Of a DNA stretch of 64,000 nucleotides, positions 34,014 through 45,960 are shown piece after piece. The stretch covers positions 57,834,429 through 57,898,428 of the forward strand of contig OX485804.1 of NCBI GenBank assembly GCA_950295325.1, read 5' to 3'. The notes under the pieces are model-generated. The model was given only the letters and a program-made list of their open reading frames with translations, ran no database searches and had not been told where the DNA came from. Position 1 is the stretch's first letter. Each line of letters opens with the position of its first letter. The translations under genes were made by a program, and so were the position numbers. The DNA is from Polytrichum commune (taxonomy: Eukaryota > Streptophyta > Polytrichopsida > Polytrichales > Polytrichaceae).

Positions 34014-36937
34014 AACAAACACCCAATGCCTACCCATTGGTCAGTGAAGTGGTGACAATTGCTACTAACAAGTGCCATAGGTACCAACATATAGAACATT
34101 CATAAACAAACTTGGAATTAATTCAATGACATCCAATATGCAATGAAATCGAGGGTGTTAGTCAAAATGGCAACGAAGCAAGAGGCACCTGCCACCACGT
34201 GCTAGGGTTCATTCGGACATCATTTCTTCTAGTTTAGACATCGTTCTTAATGGATACGATATCCAGGCCCACAACATATGATTCCACGACTTATTGATTT
34301 TACGTATGTGTATATCGATTGAAGCAAAGACCCTTCCATAGGTCACGTGACACCACGGAAGTCACACCATACCACTTAATTAGTATATGAATCATGCAAA
34401 ACCATTCGACACAACTTATCAATTGTGTGCTTATCATAACATTGGGAAACTACCGTGCCCCGACAACACCCTATATATAAGGGATCCCGAACCTTTTTGT
34501 GGTCCACTCCAATTATAAGTCCCCACTTAACTGAAATAATCATGCGGGTGTGGTTGAAAAGTGCGGCAACAGTTGTTGAAATATCTGAAGGGTAGTAAAA
34601 CTATCATAATTAGTGTGGTCCACACTATATATCGTCATGTGTCCGGAGTAGTAGTAAGGAGCTCATGGGAACGGAATCACCTCGTTTTGATACTTGGGAT
34701 ATTTTCCCACACCATGAACTAAAATTGGAGCGGGACTTTTGAGATTGTTTGCTTATGTGTTTTGTGTGAAATCAATGAACGGATCCGACTCACAATTTAC
34801 ACTCTTTATGATATTTTAAGAGGAATTAATGGTACCATGCAAAGAAACATTCTTAAAAGGCCATTATTCATTCCTCGATCCCAACACAACCTCTTCAGAC
34901 AATGTAATGCTACATTGCTCGACCAATGATCATCGTTGGATTCTCCAAAGATTCATTATTCTTTAAACCCCGAGATTTTCTATATGACTCCTAGATTTCA
35001 AGATTCAACTTCATCTCATGTTGTCATGAATAGTCTCCAATTAACACCCATGTGATCTTTCAACTTGTGGTATCTTTGCTTGATGTTATATCAAGAGCAT
35101 TGTTCCCACTCTCATACGATGGTTTATTCCATAGGATATATTTACATGCATCCACGATTGGTCGAACTTTTGCCTCCTTTTTTTTTCATACCCATATGAT
35201 TTAGAATACGATTCCAAAATTTGAACATGTTAGAACTTCAATGCATAAAACCATATTGTCAACACTTCGTACCTTATTCGAAGATGATGAATCTCGGTCA
35301 TGATGATATGAGCAATCGATGGTGTGTGAGTTGTTTGAAGGCAAGTGGGTGTTGTGAACCAACGTAACATTACTCAGCACCTACCGTTTGTTCAATGGGC
35401 ATTAGCTTCAAATTGTGTATGAGTGTTAACAACAAAGAGTATGTTTTCTTTCCATCGTTGAAAGAATGTCCATGGTTCTTGAGGGCCTTGGCGTTGGTCA
35501 CATTGGATACATAGCAATTAATAAGGGCTCATAAAAAATTAGATAAGTAGTGCAAAGAATCCGCATCGTAGGTCTTGAATAGACCGTGGTTGTATTTGCA
35601 TTGATAACTCAATACATGAGTATGTGGATGTAAATACAACCATCAAAAACTGAAACAACACAAGTTATCACCAAAGTTAAAATCATGATTGACAAATTAA
35701 ACAACACATGGGGAGCCTCATGTATTCACCAAACTCGTCCATGTGCAAGTCAAACTTGTTCAAATTACTCCTACAAAGTTCCTTGTACACACATATGAAG
35801 AAGTTGCAAACGATAAAATAATCAAATCTCAAGTTAATCCCCTCCAACGTGTTGAATTCACATTTTTCTTGAGCCAATATCATATTCTATAGAGCACATC
35901 AAACTTAACATCATCCCTAGATTAGTTTTAGGGAGCAAGCACTGTCAAGTATATGGAACAAATGCTATAATATACTGAAACCATAATTTTTTTTGGTCAA
36001 ACGCTTAAAAGTAATAGCAAAGTGTTGTTTAAATTATATTTTTTTCATGATGTCCTTTATTGTTGCGTTAGGTACTCAAATATAGAATATGAAGATAAGG
36101 TCTTCAAAGCGTATCATTAAAAATATTGTTCAAAAGGTATTGGCTAATTCTAGGTTTGGATGTAGATTTCATGACCTTAAATATATCAAACTTGGATTTT
36201 TATTTTTATTTTCATATTCTTTGAATTTATTATAAACTTGAGGGCACCATTACAAGAACCTCTAGAAAACATCAACTTCATGTAATTTTATCATGTTTCA
36301 AAAAAAAATTAGATGATTATGTGTTCAATATATCTACTTGGACACTACTTGCACCGTCTTCTAAATATGTAGACTTTTCTTGGAAAAAAAACTGCCAACA
36401 TTGATTTGTTTGGCTTCGTAGATCAATGTGTTTTTCAAATGTTTGTGGTTTTTTCCTTCACATAATCCAAAGTCAGTATATAGTTTTGAATCACCTTCAC
36501 TTAAGCCTACACAGGGTAATGGAGTTATGTACTTGACCGTGCTTGTGCCCTTTAACAAATCAGGCTATGACTGCTACCATGTTGGATCAATGCTAGTACA
36601 AAAATTCCAACCTAAACAACAACTATCCATAGCTCTCGTCTCCATCCGAGACATAATAATTATGCCAATTGCATTAAACAAACATGCCACACTTCATAGA
36701 GGGGTACAACTCCCCATTCTTGTTTAGAACTTCCAACATATAAACCCATAGTAAAATCTACAAGTTCCTTTGGACAAGGTTCACTCAAATGCTTAATGTT
36801 GACTACTATGTAATGTGTGCGAAACTTCCGCAATGCATTGAGTGTATTTTATGCCCAAATTCCATCATGCTCGGTTCAGCGTTTTCCTCCGGCTTTCACA
36901 TTGTCAACCTCTACACCAAAGCCACCTCTCATCCTCG
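34014..36937. other. Intergenic, no gene recognised
   Basis: AT-rich, short chance frames only. Contains part of the 9.75-kb palindromic element's end (about 35356-35372) but no complete second copy. Confidence 0.5.
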
Positions 36938-38032
36938 GGTTGAAACTCATCCTCGTCGTCACACCAAAAACCCTTCGGTTTATGACCGTAGATGACATGG
37001 TCCATGAAATCAATTTCTACAATATCACAAAACAAACCTCTAGAGTTGTCATCAGTAAGGCTCGTCTTCTTCCTCGTGCTTTGGACTTATAAGGTCATCC
37101 AAAGCATCAAGGTCCATGCTCGTTTACAAATTGTTGAAGGCATGACAACATCAATGTGAAATTCATCCTCGTCGTCACACCAAAAACCCTCTAGGTATAC
37201 AACCATAGATGGCATGGTCCAGGACATCAATTTCTACAATATCACAAAACAAACCTCTAGAGTCGTCATGGGCAAGGCTCGTCTTCTTCCTCATGCTTTG
37301 GACTTATAAGGTTGTCCATAGCATTAGGGTCCGTGCTCGTTTACAAATTGTTGAAGGCATGACAACATCAATGTGAAACTCATCGTCGTCGTCGTCACAC
37401 AAAAAATCCTATGGGTATACAACCACAGATGACATGGTCCAAGACATCAATTTCTACAATATCACAAAACAAACCTCCATAGTTGTCATCGGTAATGCTC
37501 GTCTTCTTCCTCATGCTTTGGACTTATAAGGTTGTCCATAGCATTAGGGTCCGTGCTCGTTTACAAATTGTTGAAGGCATGACAACATCAATGTGAAACT
37601 CATCGTCGTCGTCGTCACACAAAAAATCCTATGGGTATACAACCACAGATGACATGGTCCAAGACATCAATTTCTACAATATCACAAAACAAACCTCCAA
37701 AGTTGTCATCGGTAATGCTCATCTTCTTCCTCGTGCTTTAAACTTATAAGGTCGCCCAAAGCATCAGGGTTCGTGCTCGTTTGCATAATTGTTGAAGGCA
37801 TGACAATATCAATGTGAAAGTCATCCTCGTCGTCACACCAAAAACCAGATGGGTATACAACCATAGAGGACATGGTCCACGACATCAATTTCTACAATAT
37901 CACAAAACAAACCTCCTGAGTTGTCATCGGTAATGCTCGTCTTCTTCCTCGTGCTTTAAACTTATAAGGTCGCCCAAAGCATCAGGGTCCGTGCTCGTTC
38001 GCGGATTGTTCAAGGCACAGCAATATCATCGA
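36938..38032. repeat. Tandem array, about 5 units of 217-220 bp
   Basis: The block ATCAATTTCTACAATATCAC recurs at about 37010, 37227, 37446, 37666 and 37886, with the rest of each unit (TCATCCTCGTCGTCACAC, GGCATGACAACATCAATGTG) repeated in register. Units 3 and 4 are almost identical, suggesting recent duplication. On the minus strand each unit contains a short acidic stretch (D-D-E-D-D-F-H), but stops and 217-220-bp length changes break any continuous frame. Confidence 0.9.
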
Positions 38033-38514
38033 TCAAAAAAATTGCGTTTGCGAGAAAGGGTTAATCCACCAACTTTTCCAACTGGGACGAACCAACCCAT
38101 ACATTGGTTCCTTGGAGGCAAGGGTTTAGGCATCCAACAAGGAAACAAGTGTATCAGTTGGTTCACCCAAATCAACGTTCCATGGGTACGGCCTTTGATT
38201 GAGTTACTAGGACACTCACAATTTCATGGCCTTTGCCACAGTGTAAAGTGGCCCTAAGTTATGTGCCATCTGCGGGTGCCTTATTATTGCGGTGCTGTAG
38301 AAAAAGCGCACACACACACACACCAAATGAATAAATAAATAAATAAAAGGAAAAAAAGAAAAGGTGGCCGGCTTTTGTGCAAAGGAAAGCGGCCCTCGTG
38401 TTCAGGAGACCTCTGGAATTTTTGTGAGAATGTGCGTACCTGCTTAGATAGTGTCAGCCTGACCCAATGCCCTCAAATCTGGGAATATCTCCGATTCAAA
38501 CAATGAATGGGGAC
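38033..38514. other. Intergenic between satellite and hAT-like element
   Basis: No gene recognised. Holds a CA run and an ATAA run near 38310-38345. The segment TGTAAAGTGGCCCTAA near 38240 resembles one terminus of the GGGCCACTT family, without a partner. Confidence 0.45.
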
Positions 38515-39177
38515 CTATATATGTTCGGGGAAAACCGACGGCTAGTTCATTATCAACCGATGGATTTCCCCTCATGGCCGGTCCAAATTTCCAACCATCG
38601 GATGGCAATCCGACTGTAATCTCAATCCTCCGGCAATTAGCCGATGAACCATAAAATGTCCCGGAAATGTAGCCGATTCTTCTTGTGAGTTACTGGATTT
38701 CAGCCGGAAGCATCCAGAGAGCTATTTGTCTGGGGCATCTGATAATGCACTTGAGGAAGTACCCTAAACCTTAAACTTTTTGAATTATGCAACCTTTCCA
38801 TGACCGAATCCAATTGCTTCTATGAAGAATGGGGGGACCCTTGGCCTTCAAGCGGTGAAGGCATTGCTAGGTTCAATTCCTGCCAAGGATATTAACTCTT
38901 CAAATTGAAAGTTTTGAACGTGCCTTTCTTTTCACTTATTCAAGATTTTGTACTAAGAAATGATTTCTAATAACTTTTCATACATTTTTAAACAATTAGT
39001 GCCGATATGAATTCCATTTAATCGGATATTGGCCAATGAAAATATGAAAATATAGGCAATTGGCCGATTGATTTTACAAAAGACCAGCTCTTGCCGATGT
39101 AAATTGGAAAAAATCCGACCCTTTGTAGCAACTACCGGCAATTAGCCACTAAGGCTTCAAAAACTTCCCGAACTCTG
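38515..39177. mobile_element. hAT-like non-autonomous element, copy 2
   Basis: 663 bp flanked by the 8-bp direct repeat ATGGGGAC (38507-38514 and 39178-39185). Near-identical in sequence and length to 8434-9095, with the same ends. Different flanks and a different target duplication show independent transposition rather than segmental duplication. Confidence 0.85.
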
Positions 39178-39204
39178 ATGGGGACAACCGGCCTCTAGTT
39201 ATAA

Positions 39205-39894
39205 GGTAGAGGGTGCTTAAACCAACACTTTAAGCTATTGCACATACATATGGCTACATGGTTGATATATATATTCATATTAGCCTTTGTTTTAAACATA
39301 GGTATAAAGAAAGAAAAAACACTTTTAGCCTCAATGAGATATTTCATGAATTTTCAAAGTTAAAACCACTAGCTTTTTTAAACCAATATATAGGTCCCGT
39401 GTGTGATGACCTTGGATATGATGAGGACCCCCACCTTCATTGCCTAGAACCAACACAACATAGTCGGGTATTAGACTCAAGCTAGATCAAAGACCAAATA
39501 GTAACGGTGCGCAAACCCACATGGCCACCTAGTTCGCTTGCAAAACCATCACCTTGCATCTTGAGTACCAACCCCCTTTGTGCTTTGTGGGCCTACCTCC
39601 GTAACTTTGTGAATAGAATGGCTATACCCCCCCCCCCGGCAATGTATAGAATGGCTAGAAATAGGCATTGACAAGCCACCCTAAACCCATCTTGAACTAA
39701 CCCGAGATAGTGTGGAGCCCGTTACCTACCCTACATGAAGGTAGCGGAGGTCGCTATGAGGTGGCGCCACTCATGGCACCTAAAAGCGTCACTATGTGGG
39801 CTCATACACTCCTACACCATGGGGAACACTTCAAGGTAAAAGAGTGTTGGTGATTGGAAGGCATTTATAGGTGTTGGTTTTAGCACCCTCTACC
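39205..39894. mobile_element. TWA-flanked inverted-repeat element starting GGTAGAGGGTGC
   Basis: 690 bp with ends inverted over about 25 bp (GGTAGAGGGTGCTTAAACCA at the left, GGTAGAGGGTGCTAAAACCA on the opposite strand at the right). Flanks are TAA and TTA. Includes a short poly-C run at about 39627. No coding capacity. Confidence 0.7.
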
Positions 39895-40057
39895 TTAGTT
39901 ATAAATGAGCTGGTTGAGTTTGAGGAATAGCTGGTTGAAGTTCAAGGTTGCAGGAAAATTACCGCTTGTTTTAGAAGAATCTATGGGAATATACCTCGAA
40001 TTAGTAAAGAAAACGTGAAAGATCACAACATGTATCCAGTTGGACTTGGAAACACTA

Positions 40058-40447
40058 CACTAACTATGATGTTTAGTGTCATATAGCATTTTACGTCACT
40101 ACAGTAGTTCGTTTGTTTTTTAGTGACACTTTCTATGAATAAGTTTACAAATACTTCCATCCAACTACCAATTATTGAAGAAAAAAAAGAGTTTGGTATA
40201 ATTTGCATCCTTACAAACCTGTGATGACACGTTGTCATGGTTGGATTGAAATTTGGATAAAAATTTCACTAAGTAAGTGACAACACTTACAACACTGTGA
40301 ATCTTTCATGCCCAAATTTTGTTAAAAAGGAATGACAAATACTGTTATGCTAACCGTTTAGTGTTGGCGACACTATTTACACCGCGTTTTACGATTAGTG
40401 TTGAGCAAGACGATTAGAATTGGCGAGACTATATATCATATTTAATG
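40058..40447. mobile_element. Decayed TA-flanked element (CACTAAATATGATATTTAG family)
   Basis: About 390 bp. The left end CACTAACTATGATGTTTAGT and the right end on the opposite strand CATTAAATATGATATATAGT match each other and the 48.4-kb element's ends. TA flanks both. Confidence 0.5.
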
Positions 40448-42147
40448 TAGTATTTTGCCATTATGCCTAAAACCTCCCGGGACACTGAATCCAAAGGTTA
40501 AAGGCTTCCCTGTTCTTCTGCATGAAAAAGAGCTAGATCTTAGATATCAGACATTAAAACTTTCCAGGCCATGACTTACACTATCCCTCAGATGATATAA
40601 AATCGTGAAGGAATGGACCAGCATCATTGATACCATTGTTTGTTTGTTTGTTTGTTTGTTTGCTTGTTTGTTTTCTTAACTCTTTATAGTCAACGATATC
40701 TCCACAGGCTCTCACAAAAAGAAAAGCCATTGTGGACTCACTTTATGTGTTTATCTGGGCCACCACTTGGCATGGAGAATTCTTTAATGTTTCAACATTA
40801 TAAAGGTGCAAGCCTCGCTTGATTTTGTTTTAATTTGAAGTGGAACGATGTTCTGAAGGTTTTTTAGAAGCTTGTAGAGGTTCATTAAGACTTGAAAGAG
40901 GTAGCAAATTTTCATGTCCGGGGTGTTGTTTATTGCAAGAACCAACCATCTCTAGTAGTGTGGGTAACACTCCCAAATCACAAATATTTCGACATTGGCT
41001 TTCAAGCTCATGGTCAGACACGCTTGTCGTACAACCAATGAACTTTGACCACCTCTAGAATACTAGGCATCTGAAATCCGATTTTGGAATTAAAATTCTT
41101 ATATACTTGCGTTCTAAACGTACACAAAGATTGTTATCTTTCTTCATGCATTCCATCATCCAAACTTAGAAAAATATTTCACTAGTTGCAACTTTGCGAA
41201 CGTTGGATTTTTTCAAATGGGGTGGGCTTCCACATGCAAGTGGTTCATTGCAATATATGCTGCTGATGATGGACAAGTTCCAAGTTAACATGAACTAGTT
41301 TGTTGTTGTTGTTGTGGTTGTGTGTGTGCGTGCTTATTTCTGTATTTATAATATTAAAGGAGGGGGGGGGGGGGAGGGAGGGGAGGGGGACACATCATAT
41401 GGGTTTGAAAATTTTCTCCTTGCTCTTGTTTTTTGAAATTTATCAAAGCATGTGAACTTAATTCTAGTGTTGAGTTTGTTGAATGTACTTAGGTTTTGGA
41501 ACACGTAGCCATTTCCTCGTAATTCTTAGAACTCAAATCAAATATCCTATTCAATGTAAAAGTGAAGCATAGTCATTGAATCTTATGAGACGACCACATA
41601 TGTCTCCCGAGCTATGTTGACGATGGAACCTATGAGAGTTCACCGTTTCTGAACACATAGCTCATAATGTTCAATGGTAGTTGTGGTGTCCGTTCTTAGA
41701 TACACACTTATTTATATAAGCACCCACCACTCAAATATTGGTGTCCAAGTAATAAGACAAGTAAGCAAATCAGGCGCGTTCAGCAAAGAAAATTGTGTCA
41801 TGGAATAAACCCTCCAGATCATTGTGGCATGCATACTGTAGATTTATATATAGCCCAGGTTCACATGTATCTCAGCCTCTCTACGATCCTTATCTCCACA
41901 GTCCTTTCAGACATTAAGTAAGTTAGTCAAGCTTTCCTTTCTCTCAGTCCCAGGTACCACATTCACAGTGCCAAATGCAGTATCTTCATTATTGCCCCTA
42001 CGTCTAGATGTCCCATGGGTGTTGAAGCATCATGCCCATGGGCCATGAAGCACATATAGCAAGCGCATAGAAACACAAAAACAAAACACACAACAACAAA
42101 AAAACAAAACAAAACCAAAACAAAAATAACAACGAAAATAACAACGA

Positions 42148-42179
<32 letters not shown>

Positions 42180-43696
42180 TAAGAAGAAGAAGAAGAAAAA
42201 GAAGAAAAAGAAGAAGACAAATCGATGTGTTTCAGCATCTAGGTGGACTTTTGGATAGAATTGGTCAAAATCTTAGTGTTTCCAAGTGCAATTGGTTCTA
42301 TGTTGTGATCTTTTGGTTTTTCATTATCAATTTGAGGTATAATCCATAGATTCATCTAGAGTGATTGGTGGGTTTTCTAAAATCTTGAACTTCAATTGGT
42401 TATTTCACAAACCCAATCGGTTCATATGAAACTTGTAGTTGGTTTTCCTTGTTCATTGGCGTGTTTTAGACCAACATGAATGAGAGCCTGTTCTTCCATG
42501 CCGTGATCATGTGTTGCCTATACACACAAGAACAACACATAAAAAGAAACCAACAAAAAAAAGCGAAACAAAACAAAAACAACAACAACGATGAAAACAA
42601 CAAAAGCAACAATAATGTGTTGTAGCATGAGGAGTTATGCCTCTTTTCATTTCAGTGTAGGTATGTGAGGTATTTGATGGCTATTTGATATATGTGTTTT
42701 GTGAGTTTTTAAACTTCGCTTGTGGGTATTTTGAGGCATTCCAATTCCTAGATTGAGTGTTTGTGGATGGCTCCCTAACATTTGTGTTGATGGTGCAGAG
42801 CAGGTTGACTCACCATCATGCAATTTAAAGTATTTGTATGAGTGGATTGTGTTTAGTGAATTATTCTTCATGTGCGGTGGTGGAAAAATCTATTGTGGCA
42901 GCATGTGATTTCTATGAATTCAATGACATTGAGAAGAGTTGGTATTGGGAGTGATTGGCTATCTACGAGGGCTCCTAATATACATACACGAAGTCTGGTT
43001 CAATTCTAGCCATGCACGTGCATGGGAGGGTAGTGCATGTACACCGTGTCACGTGACATGGTGTTGAGCACCAAGCCACGTCTTGGTTAGTTAGGTTTTA
43101 GGCTAATTAATATTGTTACTTAGTTTATAGATTATGGATTATGTTAATACAACCATCGGAGTAGTTACCCAGGTTAAAAGGATTGTTTAGAAGTTATTTT
43201 TGCCTTGTGGGACCTTACAACTTTTTGGAAGGTTCTCACCCCCTTCCCGTGGAAACCACTTGGGGTCGGGCTTAAAGGGGTCAAGCTACATCGGCTCCCT
43301 CAGCTTGGCAAGTAGAGTCTTGCAGTTGTGAAAGAAAACTTATAGTGTAGGGGTTGTTTCAAGCATGATGGATTGCCATTGAATAAAACTTATGAGTTCT
43401 TTTCATCTCCTTCTAAAGTCTTGGATTCTCCCCGTGTGGAGTGAGAGACAGTTCACCTTGTATCAAGTGAATTCTGAAAAAGATGTTATGTTTCATAAAA
43501 ATATATAATGTCTCCTTCATTACTTAGTATCAAGACGTATATTTCATTCACTTGGTAAAAATCTCATTTCTTTTTGGTTGAATTTTTTTTTAAAAGATTT
43601 TTTGATATGTATGGCAAGTGAGGAAGCGCACAAAATATGCTCGGAAGGCAAATGTAACCTTCAAGCGGATTGAATTAACCTCTACAATAAATTTGC
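40448..43696. other. Intergenic with several microsatellites
   Basis: No gene recognised. Simple repeats: TTTG units at about 40638-40672, a 13-bp G run at 41362-41374, and CAA then GAA units at about 42060-42220. The Val/Ser-rich frame antisense to the last is an artefact. Confidence 0.55.
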
Positions 43697-44307
43697 CTCA
43701 TTTTCAAGTTTTTCACATCCTTTTTTCTTCCATTCTGGGCTTTTATTGTATCATTTGATATGTAAGGATTAAGAAATGTTCTATAATTAGTTGATTATTG
43801 AATTCTTCAGGAATATTGAGTCAACATTGAAAATCTCAAATATGAAACTAGTTCTTTGAAGTAGGTGTTGAATCTAAATAGATTCAATTAATTTTGTGAT
43901 TTTGTAATTTTGTAATTTAAATCATGTATGATATTCAGATATAAGATTTAAAAAAGAATCCACTTGTTGAAATTGGCACGTTCACACTGCAGTTTTCCAT
44001 ATTTTTAAAAATCTTCATTTTTGGAAGATTTCTGAAATCTACGGTTATCGAATCTTCTTGAAGCCCTCTATCAAAATATCATATATGATTAGATACACAA
44101 AATCACAAAATTAGTAGGATTTTCTTAGATTCAACATCTACTTCAAAGAACTAATTTTGCATTCAAAATCTGGAGTTTTGTTTAAGATTCATGAAGAATG
44201 CAAAAATAAACTAGTTATATTATATTTCTTCATGCTTACATGTGAAATGATACAATGAAAGCCCAAAATCGAAGAAGAAAAAAGACAAAAAAAAACCCAA
44301 AAATGAG
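43697..44307. mobile_element. 0.6-kb foldback element
   Basis: Left and right halves are inverted copies over about 250 bp each. For example GGGCTTTTATTGTATCATTT pairs with AAATGATACAATGAAAGCCC, and CTAGTTCTTTGAAGTAG with CTACTTCAAAGAACTA. The two arms are separated by a short centre near 43965-44050. No target duplication was fixed and there is no coding capacity. Confidence 0.75.
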
Positions 44308-44399
44308 ATGGATTTGTTAATTGTAAATCGAGAGCATGATAATAGCACATTTGTTGATGTTTTATTGCATGTTTTATTGGTTATGTTATGTATAACGAT

Positions 44400-45960
44400 G
44401 TGTATTTACACGACAATCGAAAAAGCCATTCATAAATTTTAATGTATTGGGGTCTAAAAGTTTGGTTTTCTTGCATTGATGAAGGTGTATGATCTTGTGT
44501 GTTTGTTTGATTGAAATATATGTGTTATCTGGTTTATAGCGTTGAGACGACGGGCTATGCATAGTCTTATTATATGTTGATTTAAGCATGTGGATCGTAG
44601 ATGCAACCATATGTTTGGTGTTATTGGTGTATAATGTACAATTTGGGTTTGGATATGTTGTTGGCCAAATAATATTTTAGCAAAAGCTAACAATGTATTG
44701 GGCATATTGGAACTACAATGTATGCGTGATTTGGGAGTATGAGATTCTTGCGGCTTTCCAAAAGTGCTTGGAGAGTTGTGATTGATTTGGTTGTTTGACA
44801 ACCATTTATCTACATAAGTATATTTGACTTTGGATGTTGTGAGCTATTATTCTCGGTGGCCTTTATTTATGTATGTTGATAGGTTGCAATGGTGCATGTG
44901 TTGCTATGGATGGGATTCCATTTAGCCAATAAGGTGCGGTATGTGGTATATACATGATGTGGTGGTGGGTTTATCAAATTCGGTTCTATCATTTCCTAAT
45001 AGGTCACCAACTTCATGACAATTATGCTAGTATTTGCTCTGACTTTTGGTATTCTAATTTTGTGGGTGGATCAATAATTTGGTTGACTATGGATGAGATG
45101 GGTAGTTTGTCAACGTGGTTGTGTTGGAATGATGGATGTTGTATGTGGTTGTTTATTAGATGTATACTATTAGGTCAACTGTGAGGATAAAGGTATCTTG
45201 GAGGTGATGTCTTCTAGTTGTTATTGCTATTAGTAAAGCAATTAATTTAGCCTTGATTATGTTTTGTACGCATGGGAGTTGTTTCACTATCCAGGGTGAT
45301 TGGTTGGCTATACATGCATGTTCTAGCTATGTTGTTTACTCCATGTTCACATAGGGGTTTTTTAAGAGCCATCTATGTAGATGCACTGTTCAAGGTTAAA
45401 CTTCAGGGCGCAAGTGTTGTGTAGTGCTTTCAAGGAAGGGCTATGTGGTGTGGTGAGTGCTACATTGTGTGTATAGAGTGGTTTGCCAATATTTTAAAGT
45501 TTTGACTTTGTATGGTAGAGGCTTGTATTCTAGGTGGAGGATTGGATATGGCAAGAGTGAATGTGTTTATTATGGATTGGGAGCATTTGGGGGATCTTTG
45601 GTTGTGGATGCATATGAAGGAAGTGTATTGGGTTTCAGTTGGTGGAGATACTTTGGTCATTCAAGTATGGGGTTGTATTGTATGGTATTTGGTAAAAGAG
45701 TTATGATTGTGTGCATGTCTTTGTGGTTGAAAGGACTTGTGGTGGTACATTCAAAACTTCTAGCAAAGTGTGTGGAGTTTTGAAGTCCATGTTGAGCTTT
45801 TTGCAATGTTTACCATGGTGAAGCAAAGCATGGTAGAGTGCCCTTGAAAAATGGATGAAAACATGATACTTCTTCATATGAAGACATGATTTTCCATGTG
45901 ACATTGTGTCATCAAGAGCAGTTCAATGTGCCAACCGTTCTGGCCAAGCAAAATAGAGTT
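44400..45960 (-). pseudogene. Second, decayed copy of the 26-31 kb LINE family
   Basis: Minus-strand remnants line up in order and spacing with the RNase H and zinc-knuckle part of the first LINE. They are Y-I-D-G-S near 45375; L-P-x-x-Q-N-I-I-K-A-K-L near 45260 (catalytic E now K); L-T-V-D-L-I-V-Y near 45180; V-R-A-N-T near 45040 (H now N); and a W-L-H-containing segment near 44600 where the knuckle cysteines are lost. Upstream, I-C-I-H-N matches the divergent domain. Numerous stops and frameshifts; not functional. Confidence 0.7.

Noticed and set aside
36938-38032. Tandem array considered as a CRISPR-like or protein repeat locus
   Set aside because: Units are 217-220 bp without spacers, and length changes plus stops break any frame.
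41963-42238. Val/Ser-rich minus-strand frame with membrane-like segment
   Set aside because: Encoded by CAA and GAA repeats; artefact.
43150-43330. GC-richer patch considered as a tRNA or small RNA gene
   Set aside because: No cloverleaf with A and B box spacing could be drawn.
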